The notes under the pieces are model-generated. The model was not told the DNA's origin. It ran no database searches and was given only the letters and a program-made list of their open reading frames with translations. From an uncultured Eubacterium sp. (GTDB taxonomy: Bacteria > Bacillota > Clostridia > Lachnospirales > Lachnospiraceae), in NCBI GenBank assembly GCA_910577225.1, contig CAJTMV010000007.1, forward strand, positions 62,001 through 126,000: 64,000 nucleotides of DNA, in the 5' to 3' direction. Each line of letters starts with the position of its first letter. Within the stretch, counting starts at the first letter, position 1. Positions 19,358-27,725 of the stretch are shown piece by piece. The position numbers and the translations under genes are program-made.

Positions 19358-19870
19358 ATTGGAAGTTTTATAAGATGCAGTTTATTATTTTTATTGATTA
19401 CAGCAGTCTGGATGGATGTGCAGACGAATAAGATCAGTAACCGGCTGATCGGGGCAGGATTGTTTTTAGGATTTATACGTAATCTTTTTGAATATGGATG
19501 GGAGGGGAGTATCTGTTTTCTCATTCAGATTTCTTTACCGGTTCTTGTATTTTATCTTTTATTTCTGATGCGTGTGCTTGGCGCAGGCGATATCAAGTTG
19601 TTTTCCGTAATTAGTTGTTGTATTGGAATTGAGAACAGTATTAAAATAATATTTTTTTCTTTTATCATAGCGGCAGTGTTATCGTATATCGTTTTAATTC
19701 GTAATAAAAACTTATACAGTCGTCTTAATTATTTCTTTTGTTATATCAGAACAGCTCTGTTAACAAAATCCATTGAAAAATATGATTACCTTTCTGACGG
19801 AAAACAAAACTTTATTCATTTTTCAATAGCGGTGCTTATTGGATTCTTAATGTATCTGGAGGGAATATGA
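19358..19870 (+). CDS. type IV prepilin peptidase (A24, TadV/CpaA-like)
   Basis: A membrane aspartic peptidase that cuts the Flp prepilin leader. The two catalytic Asp are in AVWMDVQTNKISN and in the GxGD motif GAGDIKLF. Several hydrophobic helices follow. No ATG lies in frame; TTG 19394 would remove the first membrane helix that family members need, whereas ATT 19358, 5 bases after an AAAAGGGGGGAT site, gives a normal 170-residue protein. The ATT start is an inference. It is the first gene of the tad operon; a second A24 peptidase lies at 45964. Confidence 0.75.
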   Translation: MGSFIRCSLLFLLITAVWMDVQTNKISNRLIGAGLFLGFIRNLFEYGWEGSICFLIQISLPVLVFYLLFLMRVLGAGDIKLFSVISCCIGIENSIKIIFFSFIIAAVLSYIVLIRNKNLYSRLNYFFCYIRTALLTKSIEKYDYLSDGKQNFIHFSIAVLIGFLMYLEGI

Positions 19871-20902
19871 TTGGGAAAAATTAAACTGGCAGTGATTGGA
19901 ACGTCTGTTTATGCACAAAGGCTGACAGGATGTATACAGAAAAATGCGCCTGAATATCTGGAAGTGTTCCATTGCGAGGCAAAGGAAGATCTGTCCAAAG
20001 TGTTGCCGCGTCTGCAGCCGGATATTCTGCTTTGTGAACAGGAAATACAGACAGAGAAGAATTTGTCCAGGCAAACGGTACAAATACAGCTGATCGACGA
20101 TCAAAATCTGGCAGGTGAAGCCGGCGGTTCAGATCAGAATACGAAGCAGATCGATAAAAAGATATTTCGATATCAAAGAGGGTCAGAGATTTTAAGACAG
20201 GTTTTTCAGATTTATGAGCAAAATTCTAAAAAGAATCTTGTATGCAGATGTAAAACAGCGGAAATAGAAATGACAGCGTTTTATGCGCCCTGCGGACATG
20301 AATTATTACTTCCGTTTTCAGTTTCATACGCAGCGCTGTGTTCCGCTCATACCAAGGTGTTATATTTAAATTTATCTGAGTTTTCTGGTATGCGTATTCT
20401 TTTTGGAGATCGTGACGGAACTAATTTTAGTGATCTGATTTATGGGATCCGCCAGAAAAACGAACGGTTTCCGCTGTATCTGCAAAGCGTCCTGCACCAT
20501 GCAGAACAATTCGATTATGTACTGCCTCCGGCAAATCCAAAGGATTTATATGAAATACAGGAGCAGGATCTGGCATGTCTGCTGACATTATTACAGCAAC
20601 AAACGCAATATAAAAAAATAGTCTGGAACTGCGGCACACTGAATCATTCTTCTGAGCAAATTATGGAAAGCTGTTCAAAAATATACTGTCTGGTCAGAGA
20701 AAGTATCTTTGGAAGATTTCGAAAGACAGAATTTGAGCAATTTTTGAGAAAACAGTCTCCTGGAAAGATTTTGGAGAAGATACAGTTTGTAAATCCTCAG
20801 GCGGGAAATGGGATATTTACAGCCGGAGTGGATGTATTAACCCAGTTACAGAGCGGTTCATTCGCGGCACAGGTACGAAAGCTGACAGGGGAGGTATCAT
20901 AA
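19871..20902 (+). CDS. TadZ/CpaE-like pilus localisation protein
   Basis: A 343-residue protein at the position where tadZ/cpaE stands before cpaF. The N-terminus resembles an atypical receiver domain (LAVIGTSVYAQRLTGC); the remainder has the MinD/ParA-like strand order (VLYLNLSEFSGM, FDYVLPP, KKIVWNCG) but no intact Walker A loop, since FYAPCGHELLLPF replaces it. Such proteins place the Tad machine at a cell pole. The start is TTG 19871, two... bases-scale coupling with the upstream stop TGA at 19868-19870, and its stop TAA shares one base with the cpaF ATG. Confidence 0.6.
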   Translation: MGKIKLAVIGTSVYAQRLTGCIQKNAPEYLEVFHCEAKEDLSKVLPRLQPDILLCEQEIQTEKNLSRQTVQIQLIDDQNLAGEAGGSDQNTKQIDKKIFRYQRGSEILRQVFQIYEQNSKKNLVCRCKTAEIEMTAFYAPCGHELLLPFSVSYAALCSAHTKVLYLNLSEFSGMRILFGDRDGTNFSDLIYGIRQKNERFPLYLQSVLHHAEQFDYVLPPANPKDLYEIQEQDLACLLTLLQQQTQYKKIVWNCGTLNHSSEQIMESCSKIYCLVRESIFGRFRKTEFEQFLRKQSPGKILEKIQFVNPQAGNGIFTAGVDVLTQLQSGSFAAQVRKLTGEVS

Positions 20903-21846
20903 TGACACATGAAATGGAGCGGCTTCGACAGCGTATTTTGACAAAACTTGATCTGACAAGAGAAACCAAAGATGAAGAACTGGAAGAGATTATTTATAAC
21001 GAAGTAGGGAATTACAGCAGGCAGCAGGGGTTGTCTCTGAAGCAGAGAGAACAGTATCAGAGAGAAATCTATCATTCTTTACGAAAACTGGATGTATTGC
21101 AGGAGTTGATGGATAATCCCGAAGTCAGTGAAATTATGGTGAATGGAGCCGACTGTATTTTCTATGAAAAAGAGGGACAGGTGCGGCAATGGGACAGGAG
21201 GTTTTATTCAAAAGAAAAACTGGAAGATGTGATACAGCAGATTGTCGCGGCAGGAAACAAGATTGTAAATGAAGCGAATCCCATTGTAGATACCCGTCTG
21301 AAAGACGGTTCGCGTGTAAATATCGTACTTTCGCCGATAGCGATCGATGGCTCTGCAATTACGATTCGTAAATTTCCGGAACAGCCGATGAAAATGAAAC
21401 AACTCATAAGATTGGGAGCTGTTTCAGAAGAGGTGGCGGAGTTTTTAAAACAGCTGGTAGCAGCGGGGTATAATATATTTATATCTGGTGGAACCGGAGC
21501 CGGAAAGACGACATTTTTAAATGCTTTGTCAGAGTTTATACCAAAAGGAGAACGGCTGATTACGATTGAGGATTCGGCAGAGCTGCAGATACGTTCCATA
21601 CCCAATCTGATACGTCTGGAAACGAGAACGGCAAATACAGAAGGGGTACAGGAAATTACAATTCGTGATCTGATACGAACGTCACTGCGTATGCGGCCAA
21701 ACAGAATTATTGTGGGAGAGTGCAGAGGCGCAGAAACTCTGGACATGCTGCAGGCGATGAATACCGGGCATCCTGTACGAACATCTTACCAGAAGCCGTG
21801 CCTGTTTTTGCATTTGATTATAAACAAAAAAATAATCGGCAAGTAA
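20902..21846 (+). pseudogene. cpaF: cpaF/tadA secretion ATPase, 5' half, split by the inserted element
   Basis: Native cpaF sequence runs to 21770. It holds the N-terminal domain (DNPEVSEIMVNG), Walker A GGTGAGKTT (about residues 195-203), the Asp box (ITIEDSAELQI) and Walker B (RIIVGECRGAETLDML). It stops inside the His box after MNTG, where the element begins; the frame continues for 25 foreign residues to TAA 21846. The remaining 385 bases of cpaF are at 40563-40947. Joined, 869+385 bases make 418 codons. The Tad motor ATPase, which powers pilus assembly, should be inactive while the element is present. A truncated 314-residue protein could still be made. Confidence 0.93.
21750..21787 (+). 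other. attL junction of the element
   Basis: Host ...AATACCGGGCA ends at 21770 and element TCCTGTACGAACATCTT begins at 21771. GGGCA (21766-21770) is repeated at the other junction (40558-40562) and contains the likely crossover. Confidence 0.85.
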
Positions 21847-21923
21847 AAAGAGGACATTGCGAATTTATTAATACTGAAATTATTGAGGCAAATGTTATCG
21901 TTGGCATAAAAATAAGTGATTAA
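21771..21923 (+). other. stranded 3' end of the recombinase gene (50 codons plus stop)
   Basis: In the reading frame of the recombinase at the right end, these bases encode a 50-residue tail (starting SCTNILPEAV, ending VIVGIKISD) and a TAA. In the circular element the frame runs straight through GGGCA from 40562 into 21771. Here it has no start and follows cpaF out of frame. The RadC-like gene begins 35 bases later, as expected for an operon partner. Confidence 0.65.
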
Positions 21924-21958
21924 CTTTTATGAAATATGAGAAAAGGAGAAGTCGAAAA

Positions 21959-22450
21959 ATGTTAATACAACAGTCAAGCGTAGTCCTTGATATGGATTAT
22001 AAAAATATTTTAGTTAGAGATTTCAAAGAAAATTATTCAGGTGTTGATAGTTTAACAACGGCTGAAAATGTTGTAAAAGTTATGGATGATGTTTTTAAAC
22101 TTTCAGACAAGGCAGAAGAATATGTATATTTAATCTGCCTGACATCTAAGTTAAAACCCATATCATTTTTTGAAGTATCACATGGCACAGGTAATGCGTC
22201 ATTAATTGGAATCAGAGAAATTTTTATACGGGCGTTGTTATGCGGAGCAGCCTGTATCATCATTGTACATAATCATCCAAGCGGTGACGCAGAACCATCA
22301 GCACAGGATATATATGTAACAAAACGGATTAAAGAAGCTGCTGGATTAATCGGTGTTACATTCTGCGACCACATTATTATAGGCCGTGAAAATTATTTTA
22401 GTTTTGTAGAAAATGAAAAGAAATATTCTGCCAGTAATATGACTGAGTAA
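21959..22450 (+). CDS. RadC-like JAB/MPN-domain protein
   Basis: The domain carries the JAB metal site HNHPSGDAEPSAQD (an HxHP...D arrangement) preceded by the conserved Glu in VSHGTGNASLIGIREIF. RadC-like proteins are common on plasmids, phages and integrative elements; despite the old name a repair role is not established. At 163 residues it lacks the N-terminal helix-hairpin-helix of chromosomal RadC. ATG 21959 is chosen because AAGGAG lies 10 bases upstream; the in-frame ATG 21929 has none. In the circular form it would follow the recombinase gene; in the integrated form it is read from the tad promoter. Confidence 0.85.
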   Translation: MLIQQSSVVLDMDYKNILVRDFKENYSGVDSLTTAENVVKVMDDVFKLSDKAEEYVYLICLTSKLKPISFFEVSHGTGNASLIGIREIFIRALLCGAACIIIVHNHPSGDAEPSAQDIYVTKRIKEAAGLIGVTFCDHIIIGRENYFSFVENEKKYSASNMTE

Positions 22451-22565
22451 GTACCAAAACTTAGAAGTTATGGCGATGCTTTATGAAATGCGCTTTTATG
22501 CGGTCTCAGGAAGTGTCAAATCTTATGTTCAGAAGTTTTAAATTAGAATTATGGATTTTATATTA

Positions 22566-22587
22566 AGGCTGGAAACAGTCTTTTTTT
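22566..22587 (+). terminator. intrinsic terminator before the resolvase gene
   Basis: AGGCTG, GAAA tetraloop, CAGTCT, then seven T (22581-22587). It would stop transcripts entering from the tad promoter. Confidence 0.8.
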
Positions 22588-22620
22588 ATGCCATAAGAAA
22601 GGTGAAGTGGGTGAAGAAGT

Positions 22621-23190
22621 ATGAAATACGGATATGCAAGAGTATCTACCAGAGGACAGCTTGAAGGAAACAGCATTGAGGAACAGATTAATGCTATACA
22701 TAGTCTTTATGAGGATGCTGAAATTATTGTAGAAAGTTATTCCGGCGCAAAAGAACGGCCTTTATTTAACAGGATGCTGGAACAGGTGCAAAAAGATGAT
22801 TATGTCATTGTAACCAAGTTAGACCGCTTCTGCCGTTCTGTTAAAGAGGGGTTAGAGTATATAGACCATCTTATGGATAAAGGTGTAAAGATTCATATTT
22901 TAAATATGGGGCTGATTGAAAGTACACCTATGGGACGTTTGATAGTCACGAACCTGCTTGCATTCGCAGAATTTGAAAGAGCAATGATTATTGAACGGAC
23001 ACAGGGCGGTAAGGCAATAGCGAAACAGAGGCCGGATTTTAAAGAAGGAAGGCCGCCGAAATACAACAGCAAAAAATTAAATCATGCTATGGAATTGTTA
23101 CAATCCCATTCTTACAGACAGGTTGAAGAATTGACAGGAATCAGCAAATCAACGCTTATCCGTGAAAAGAGGAAACGGAGAACTGTATAA
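22621..23190 (+). CDS. small serine recombinase (resolvase/invertase)
   Basis: A 189-residue resolvase with the catalytic Ser9 in YARVSTRGQ, the VTKLDRFCRS loop and the LLAFAEFERAMIIERTQGG helix E. The C-terminal helix-turn-helix is VEELTGISKSTLIREK. The length is that of resolvases or invertases, which act on short res or inversion sites, and not of the long integrases. It probably resolves multimers of the circular element or inverts a segment; no obvious pair of inversion sites was found. It has a weak ribosome site (AAGGTGAAGTGGG). Confidence 0.9.
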   Translation: MKYGYARVSTRGQLEGNSIEEQINAIHSLYEDAEIIVESYSGAKERPLFNRMLEQVQKDDYVIVTKLDRFCRSVKEGLEYIDHLMDKGVKIHILNMGLIESTPMGRLIVTNLLAFAEFERAMIIERTQGGKAIAKQRPDFKEGRPPKYNSKKLNHAMELLQSHSYRQVEELTGISKSTLIREKRKRRTV

Positions 23191-23406
23191 AAAATTAAAC
23201 ACAAACAGGCATTATAATATCAATACAGAAAGCCGCAGTATAGGGTAATTTTATAAAAAATTTTCTGGAAGACCTGGCATTATCCAAAAAGAATAAAAGA
23301 AAAGTACGAAACCGTACATCGCCCTATATGGGGTACTTCTGCATTAGGAGGGAGCATGTAAAGCTGTAATCTTATTTTTGTGTTTTTTTGAAAGGAGGTT
23401 TAATTT

Positions 23407-23466
23407 ATGGATAGATTATTAGGATTGTTCATAGCATATTGCATTCTACGGAAACTTTGGGATTGA
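23407..23466 (+). CDS. putative 19-residue membrane peptide
   Basis: GAAAGGAGGTTTAATTT directly precedes ATG, an unusually perfect ribosome site for such a short frame. The peptide is M-DRLLGLFIAYCILRKLW-D, one short hydrophobic helix with charged ends. It is followed by a terminator at 23490. The 348-base gap between the resolvase and the next gene otherwise contains only short repeats (GTAC-GAAACC-GTAC near 23309). It may be a small toxin-like or signalling peptide, or a leader peptide; nothing identifies which. Confidence 0.45.
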   Translation: MDRLLGLFIAYCILRKLWD

Positions 23467-23489
23467 AAACAGGATAAGAAACTATTAAC

Positions 23490-23524
23490 GGGCAGAGGAT
23501 AATATTCTCTGTCCATTTTTATTT
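23490..23524 (+). terminator. intrinsic terminator before the next gene
   Basis: GGGCAGAG (23490-23497) pairs with CTCTGTCC (23507-23514, one G-U pair), followed by ATTTTTATTTT, just 5-10 bases before the ribosome site of the following gene. Confidence 0.75.
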
Positions 23525-23538
23525 TAAGGAGGAATTTT

Positions 23539-24129
23539 ATGAGTAAGAAAGCAGAAGGAAAGAAACTTGTAAATGTCAGTGTTTTGGACGTAATGAGGAG
23601 CATTGTGAACAGGCACACAAAGTTTTTTCAGAACGATTTTGATTATGATGTCGAGAGAATCAGGGCGGCAGCTTTAAAGGACTCGCAGAAGAACATATGT
23701 TTTGTGTGGCTGTGCAGGGAATGCGGGACATGGCTTTTGCGGGAACGTGATTTGTTCATCAGGGAAACTGGTGATTACAATATCCTTATGTACTACGAAT
23801 GGCAGAAGGCTGATAAAATCCTTGCTTTTGCGGCTGAAATAAATGCTGTTAACGGCAGCAGGGTTATGGGGAATATTTATAGCCTCGATTTTGAAAAATA
23901 TTGTAAGCATGTACAGGAGGCAGCAGTTCCGGCAGGCAGCATTGTGCTCTGCTATGAAAACGGCCGGCGTATCAAAATGCCGTCAGAACATTTTAGCGCC
24001 AGCCCGGATAAAGAATTTGGAAAATTTGAAAATTTTGAGTTTCAGCCTGAATCGGAAGAAGGGCTTAGAATCTTATTGCGGGAAGAAAGACAGGACAGGC
24101 AGCAGTTTCAGGAGGTTTCTGTAATCTAG
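23539..24129 (+). CDS. unknown protein (196 aa)
   Basis: I do not recognise a family. It starts after AAGGAGGAATTTT. The N-terminal half has FFQNDFDYDVERIRAAALKD and a Cys pair in WLCRECGTWLLRERDLF, which reads like a conserved core; the C-terminus is acidic with a phenylalanine-rich FGKFENFEFQPE stretch. No membrane segment. Its position between the resolvase and the XRE regulator and its own terminators on both sides suggest a single-gene unit of the element. Confidence 0.6.
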   Translation: MSKKAEGKKLVNVSVLDVMRSIVNRHTKFFQNDFDYDVERIRAAALKDSQKNICFVWLCRECGTWLLRERDLFIRETGDYNILMYYEWQKADKILAFAAEINAVNGSRVMGNIYSLDFEKYCKHVQEAAVPAGSIVLCYENGRRIKMPSEHFSASPDKEFGKFENFEFQPESEEGLRILLREERQDRQQFQEVSVI

Positions 24130-24190
24130 CACACCGTTCGCAAAATAAATCACAGTCATGCATGTGTGCAGCAGGGCTGTAAGAAGGGAT

Positions 24191-24236
24191 GGATGGCAGA
24201 CACTGGGAAGAATGCGGCTGCTGCCATCCTATTTTT
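24191..24236 (+). terminator. intrinsic terminator after the 196-aa gene
   Basis: GGATGGCAG (24191-24199) pairs with CTGCCATCC (24221-24229) followed by TATTTTT. It overlaps the 3' end of the convergent XRE gene. Confidence 0.75.
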
Positions 24237-24657
24237 CCCTGTGGGCCTTGATTTTAGTAAATTCAATGATTTCCCTCTTATCAGTGTCAGAAATTTTCCC
24301 GAAGTAGTACAGGAGTTCTTTTTCAAGGCTGCTGAAAAGCCGGTACTTCTTCTGGTTGAACGGGCTGTTGAAATATTCAAGGAACCCGGCAAGGTCTTCG
24401 CTGGACTGTGTAGGCGCAGGCGCGTCATAATAGATGTTCGGGTCAAGTTCAGCGGAAAGCTGCATCAGGTCATCCACGGAAATACCGTATATCCCGGCCA
24501 GCTTATAGAGGATGCCTGGGTTCGGCGTCCTTCTGCCGGACTCATAATGGCTGTAGGTCTGCCGCACGACACCGAGGGCAGCGGCTACATAATCCTGTGT
24601 GTAGCCGTGTGCTTTCCGCAGTTCTTTCAGTTTCGCAGGGAGCAGTTGTTCTTTCAT
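24229..24657 (-). CDS. XRE-family transcriptional regulator
   Basis: A 142-residue DNA-binding protein. The helix-turn-helix is at residues 8-62 (LKELRKAHGYTQDYVAAAL, SHYESGRRTPNP, LYKLAGIYGISVDDLM). The C-terminal 75 residues are a separate helical domain, probably for dimerisation or signal sensing. It is transcribed away from the cargo operon and an inverted repeat lies in the shared promoter region, so it probably represses that operon and itself. There is no peptidase domain as in ImmA/RecA-sensing repressors. Confidence 0.85.
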   Translation of the reverse strand: MKEQLLPAKLKELRKAHGYTQDYVAAALGVVRQTYSHYESGRRTPNPGILYKLAGIYGISVDDLMQLSAELDPNIYYDAPAPTQSSEDLAGFLEYFNSPFNQKKYRLFSSLEKELLYYFGKISDTDKREIIEFTKIKAHREK

Positions 24658-24752
24658 TCTCTTTATCCACCTTCCATATATTCAGAATTTTATTCAGCAT
24701 AATGACGAAAAATGTAACATTATGTAGCTTTTTCGATGATAATATGTTAATA

Positions 24753-24784
24753 TTGCTGTAGCTGTATCGTAAAATAAGATACAG
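24753..24784 (+). promoter_or_regulatory. promoter of the cargo operon with overlapping operator
   Basis: TTGCTG (24753-24758), 16 bases, TAAGAT (24775-24780). A perfect inverted repeat CTGTATC (24762-24768) and GATACAG (24778-24784) overlaps the -10 box and suits the XRE repressor. Confidence 0.55.
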
Positions 24785-24813
24785 ACTGTAGCGTAACAGG
24801 AAAGGTGAAAGAA

Positions 24814-25071
24814 ATGTTAGGAGAAGCAGCATTCCAGCCATATGCAGTAAATACGTTCAGCGGGCGCGGGAAAAAATTTACAACTGTAACGCCTGTGCAT
24901 TATGTACGCCCGCACTGGGTCAGTTCTTATACAAGGAAGGACGGCACATTTGTTTCAGGGTACTGGCGTGACGGGGACGGCAACACAAAAATAAACAGGC
25001 AGACAGGATATTTTGCAAAGAACCCGGGCGCAGTGCCGGAGATTGTGAAAAAGAAGGGATGGATTTTTTGA
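24814..25071 (+). CDS. small protein with RKDG motif (85 aa)
   Basis: The core VRPHWVSSYTRKDGTFVSGY followed by WRDGDGNT matches a pattern seen in many small phage and mobile-element proteins that end in '(H/Y)xRKDGTxVxGYxR'; the function is unknown. ATG 24814 is favoured (8 bases after AGGAAAGG) over GTG 24805. The gene is the first of the cargo operon and ends one base before the AAA+ start, so the two are probably translationally coupled. Confidence 0.6.
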   Translation: MLGEAAFQPYAVNTFSGRGKKFTTVTPVHYVRPHWVSSYTRKDGTFVSGYWRDGDGNTKINRQTGYFAKNPGAVPEIVKKKGWIF

Positions 25072-25072
25072 T

Positions 25073-26293
25073 ATGTTTGGGAAAAACAAGAAAGAGGAAG
25101 GCATAGGGGTACAGGAAGATTCAAGTGCAGCAGTACAGGAGGTGCACGAGCAGGAAGTCGTAAAAACAGTGCATATGGGGGACAGGGATATAAGGTTCCG
25201 TATCCGGAATGCCCGGACTGGGCTTGTAAAAGGGAAACGTGAGATACTGGATGAAATGTTGCTTGACTGCATGATTGAAAAAATGGCTCAGGCAGTTAAA
25301 GTGAGCCATTCTAAATATAACCCATTCCCTCATGAAATTATCATACGCAGTGCAGCAGTACCGAAAGAAAGAAGTGATGAGCAGGATGCACAGGGGCAGC
25401 GTGAGGATGACGGGGACGCAGATATGATAGAAAGCTATGCACCCCGTTTCAGTCTGGATGATGTTGCGTTGAATGAAAAAGTCCGGGAACAGATACGTAC
25501 AGCCATTGCAGCAGTGCGGTATAAAAAGAAAATGGTGCAGGAATGGGGGATGTCGGAGCAATTTGCGGGGAATCGTGCGGTTATCCTTAATTTTTATGGC
25601 AAGCCGGGGACGGGAAAGAGCATGGCGGCAGAGGCTATAGCGCAGGCACTTGGGAAGAACGTGTACCATATCAACTATTCGCAGCTTGAATCAAAGTATG
25701 TCGGGGAAACACCCAAGAATATCCGCAGGGCATTTGAATGTGCCGCAAAAGACAGCGCGGTTCTGATATTTGATGAAGCTGATTCTTTTTTAGGAAAGAG
25801 GCTTTCTTCCGTCACACAGTCAGCAGACTACGGTGTGAATATTACACGGAGCGTTCTGCTGATGGAGCTGGAAAAGTTTACAGGCGTTGTGGTCTTTACC
25901 ACGAACCTTATCAGTAATTATGATGAAGCTTTTAAACGCAGGATTCTTTTGAGCGTCTACTTTGAAATGCCGGATGAACAGGCGCGTAAGAAAATATGGG
26001 CGCTGCACCTTGGCGGGAAGATACCTCTGGAAACGGGAGTGACAGCGGATGCTCTTGCCGCAAGGTATACCAGCATATCAGGCGCGGACATTAAAGACAT
26101 GGTATTTTATGCCGCACTCCGGGCATTGGAGCAGGGAGGGGAAACACTGGGTTTTCCTGCCTTTGATTATGCACATGGAACCATAAGGGAGCGGTATCGT
26201 AATCAGGATGCAGAAAAAAATGTGGAGATAGTTTCCTCAAAAACAATTACGGAAGAGGAATACCAGCGTGAAATAAACGGTGGGGAGGGATAA
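25073..26293 (+). CDS. AAA+ ATPase, classical (CDC48/FtsH-like) type
   Basis: Residues 1-120 form a variable N-terminal domain. The AAA+ module has Walker A YGKPGTGKS (about 175-183), an aromatic pore loop KYVGET (about 208), Walker B VLIFDEADS (about 229), sensor 1 VVFTTN, Arg fingers in FKRRI, and sensor 2 SGADIKD. All catalytic elements look intact. The YVG pore loop marks protein-threading unfoldases rather than DNA motors. No protease domain is fused. Its partners are probably the following TPR and M48-like proteins, whose genes start 3 and about 655 bases after it. Confidence 0.85.
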   Translation: MFGKNKKEEGIGVQEDSSAAVQEVHEQEVVKTVHMGDRDIRFRIRNARTGLVKGKREILDEMLLDCMIEKMAQAVKVSHSKYNPFPHEIIIRSAAVPKERSDEQDAQGQREDDGDADMIESYAPRFSLDDVALNEKVREQIRTAIAAVRYKKKMVQEWGMSEQFAGNRAVILNFYGKPGTGKSMAAEAIAQALGKNVYHINYSQLESKYVGETPKNIRRAFECAAKDSAVLIFDEADSFLGKRLSSVTQSADYGVNITRSVLLMELEKFTGVVVFTTNLISNYDEAFKRRILLSVYFEMPDEQARKKIWALHLGGKIPLETGVTADALAARYTSISGADIKDMVFYAALRALEQGGETLGFPAFDYAHGTIRERYRNQDAEKNVEIVSSKTITEEEYQREINGGEG

Positions 26294-26296
26294 GGC

Positions 26297-26938
26297 ATGG
26301 TTGAGAAGATGGCCGCTGCCTACCGCAAGGCACAAATGGGTATTGCCAGCAGCCTTGCAGGGACTACGGGCAGCATACTTGATGAAACAGCATTCTATGA
26401 TGCAGGCTACATGGATGCGCAAGTAAAAAGGGTGCAGAAGGAAATCAGTAGCGTTACAAAGGAACTGGAAGTGAATATAGACCTGAAAGACAGTTCGGAA
26501 TATGGGATAAAGAAGAAACGGGAACTCATGAAGCGGCGGGAGCGGCTTGTGTTCCGTCTGGTGTTTCTTGCATCCAACAGCTTTAAGAACCTTGATGACT
26601 GTGTGAAGATAGCGGAAGGGCACAAGTATTCATTCATGAAATGTGTGGAAGGGCTTCTTGCATATGACAGGGGGCAGAAAGAAAAAGCGTTCAGCATCCT
26701 TGAAAAATATTATAAGGAGCATAAGAGTGTGGAAGGGCATTTCCTTATAAATAAGGTGTTCGGAATGCTTCTGGCAGAACGGGGACAGAGCGGGAAGGCA
26801 GTATCGTTTTTGACCTATGCCTTGCAGCATAAGCCGGATGATGTGGAATGTCTGGAAACATTAAGGGGCTGTTACCAGTCACAGGGGGATAAATGGAAAG
26901 CAGCAGTAATAAATGAAGTGTCTGCACTGCTGCAATGA
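26297..26938 (+). CDS. TPR-like helical protein (213 aa)
   Basis: Starts 3 bases after the AAA+ stop behind GGAGGGATAAGGC. The N-terminal 60 residues include MAAAYRKAQMGIASSLAGT and a coiled stretch; the rest has helix pairs typical of tetratricopeptide repeats (YSFMKCVEGLLAYDRGQKEK, GMLLAERGQSGKAVSFL, YALQHKPDDVECLETLRGCY). It is probably an adaptor within the cargo complex. No enzyme motif is present. Confidence 0.7.
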   Translation: MVEKMAAAYRKAQMGIASSLAGTTGSILDETAFYDAGYMDAQVKRVQKEISSVTKELEVNIDLKDSSEYGIKKKRELMKRRERLVFRLVFLASNSFKNLDDCVKIAEGHKYSFMKCVEGLLAYDRGQKEKAFSILEKYYKEHKSVEGHFLINKVFGMLLAERGQSGKAVSFLTYALQHKPDDVECLETLRGCYQSQGDKWKAAVINEVSALLQ

Positions 26939-26948
26939 CGGAGGGATT

Positions 26949-27725
26949 ATGGACAGGAAATATTTTATCCATGTACAGCAGGATGAAGCATACCGCCAGT
27001 ATCAGGACGGTGTAATGTTTCAGGAAGATATAGAAAAAGTGTATGAGGAAATCGACTGTAAGTTTAAGATGCCGGACTTACTTGGAAAGACCGTGTGTGT
27101 GTCTGAAAGGCAGTTCCAGGAAGTACATAAGATACTTCATGAAATCTTATCGGATGCAAGGACAGGGAATGTGCCTATTTATGTTTATGAAGATTATTAT
27201 TATGGCGCAGAAAGCTACGGCATAGAACATCCATGGATTGAACTGTCTGCAAAGACAATACAGGACTTTACGGATAGTGAACTTAAATTTGTACTGGCGA
27301 GGGAGATATACAAAATCGCAGATGACGTAACCAGACAGCGAACCATGATGGAGGAACGCTTCAAGGCAATGCGGAAAATCATGCCGGATAAGATTGAGGA
27401 AGTGTCAAGGCTGTCCTTTTATCACTGGTACAGGCTGGCGAACTTTTCCGCAGATAATTATGGGTATCTGATGTGTGGGAGTGTAAAAACCGCTGTAAAT
27501 GCAATTTTAAAAATGGTACTTAATAGTGTTATGTTAGCAGAGCAGGTGGATATAAAAGAGTTTATCGGGCAGGCTTCGGAAATAAACAGGCTTGATGATG
27601 TAGTATCAAATTATACGAAGGCAGATGAATCCATGCCGTATGCGCCGCACAGGGTACAGAATCTGCTTGCCTATGCGGTGTCAGGACGGGGGATGGAAAT
27701 AAAGGAAAGGATGGAAGGAAGATGA
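26949..27725 (+). CDS. M48-like metallopeptidase fold without the HExxH site
   Basis: ATG 26949 follows GGAGGG by 3-4 bases. The middle of the protein tracks M48 peptidases: IELSAKTIQDFTDSELKFVL, then AREIYKIADD where active members have the zinc motif HExxH, then FSADNYGYLMCGSVKTAVNA, which matches the region that carries the third zinc ligand. Both zinc His are missing, so it is probably a pseudo-peptidase used for binding. The 258-residue protein has no clear membrane helices. It overlaps the next gene by 4 bases (ATGA), showing tight coupling. Confidence 0.6.
   Translation: MDRKYFIHVQQDEAYRQYQDGVMFQEDIEKVYEEIDCKFKMPDLLGKTVCVSERQFQEVHKILHEILSDARTGNVPIYVYEDYYYGAESYGIEHPWIELSAKTIQDFTDSELKFVLAREIYKIADDVTRQRTMMEERFKAMRKIMPDKIEEVSRLSFYHWYRLANFSADNYGYLMCGSVKTAVNAILKMVLNSVMLAEQVDIKEFIGQASEINRLDDVVSNYTKADESMPYAPHRVQNLLAYAVSGRGMEIKERMEGR

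Noticed and set aside
21750..21846. cpaF truncation by a simple frameshift or stop
   Set aside because: The missing 3' end is present intact 18.8 kb away, flanked by the same GGGCA, which a point mutation cannot explain.
22621..23190. The small resolvase as the integrase of the element
   Set aside because: It is internal, short and of resolvase type; the large serine recombinase abuts attR, as integrases usually do.
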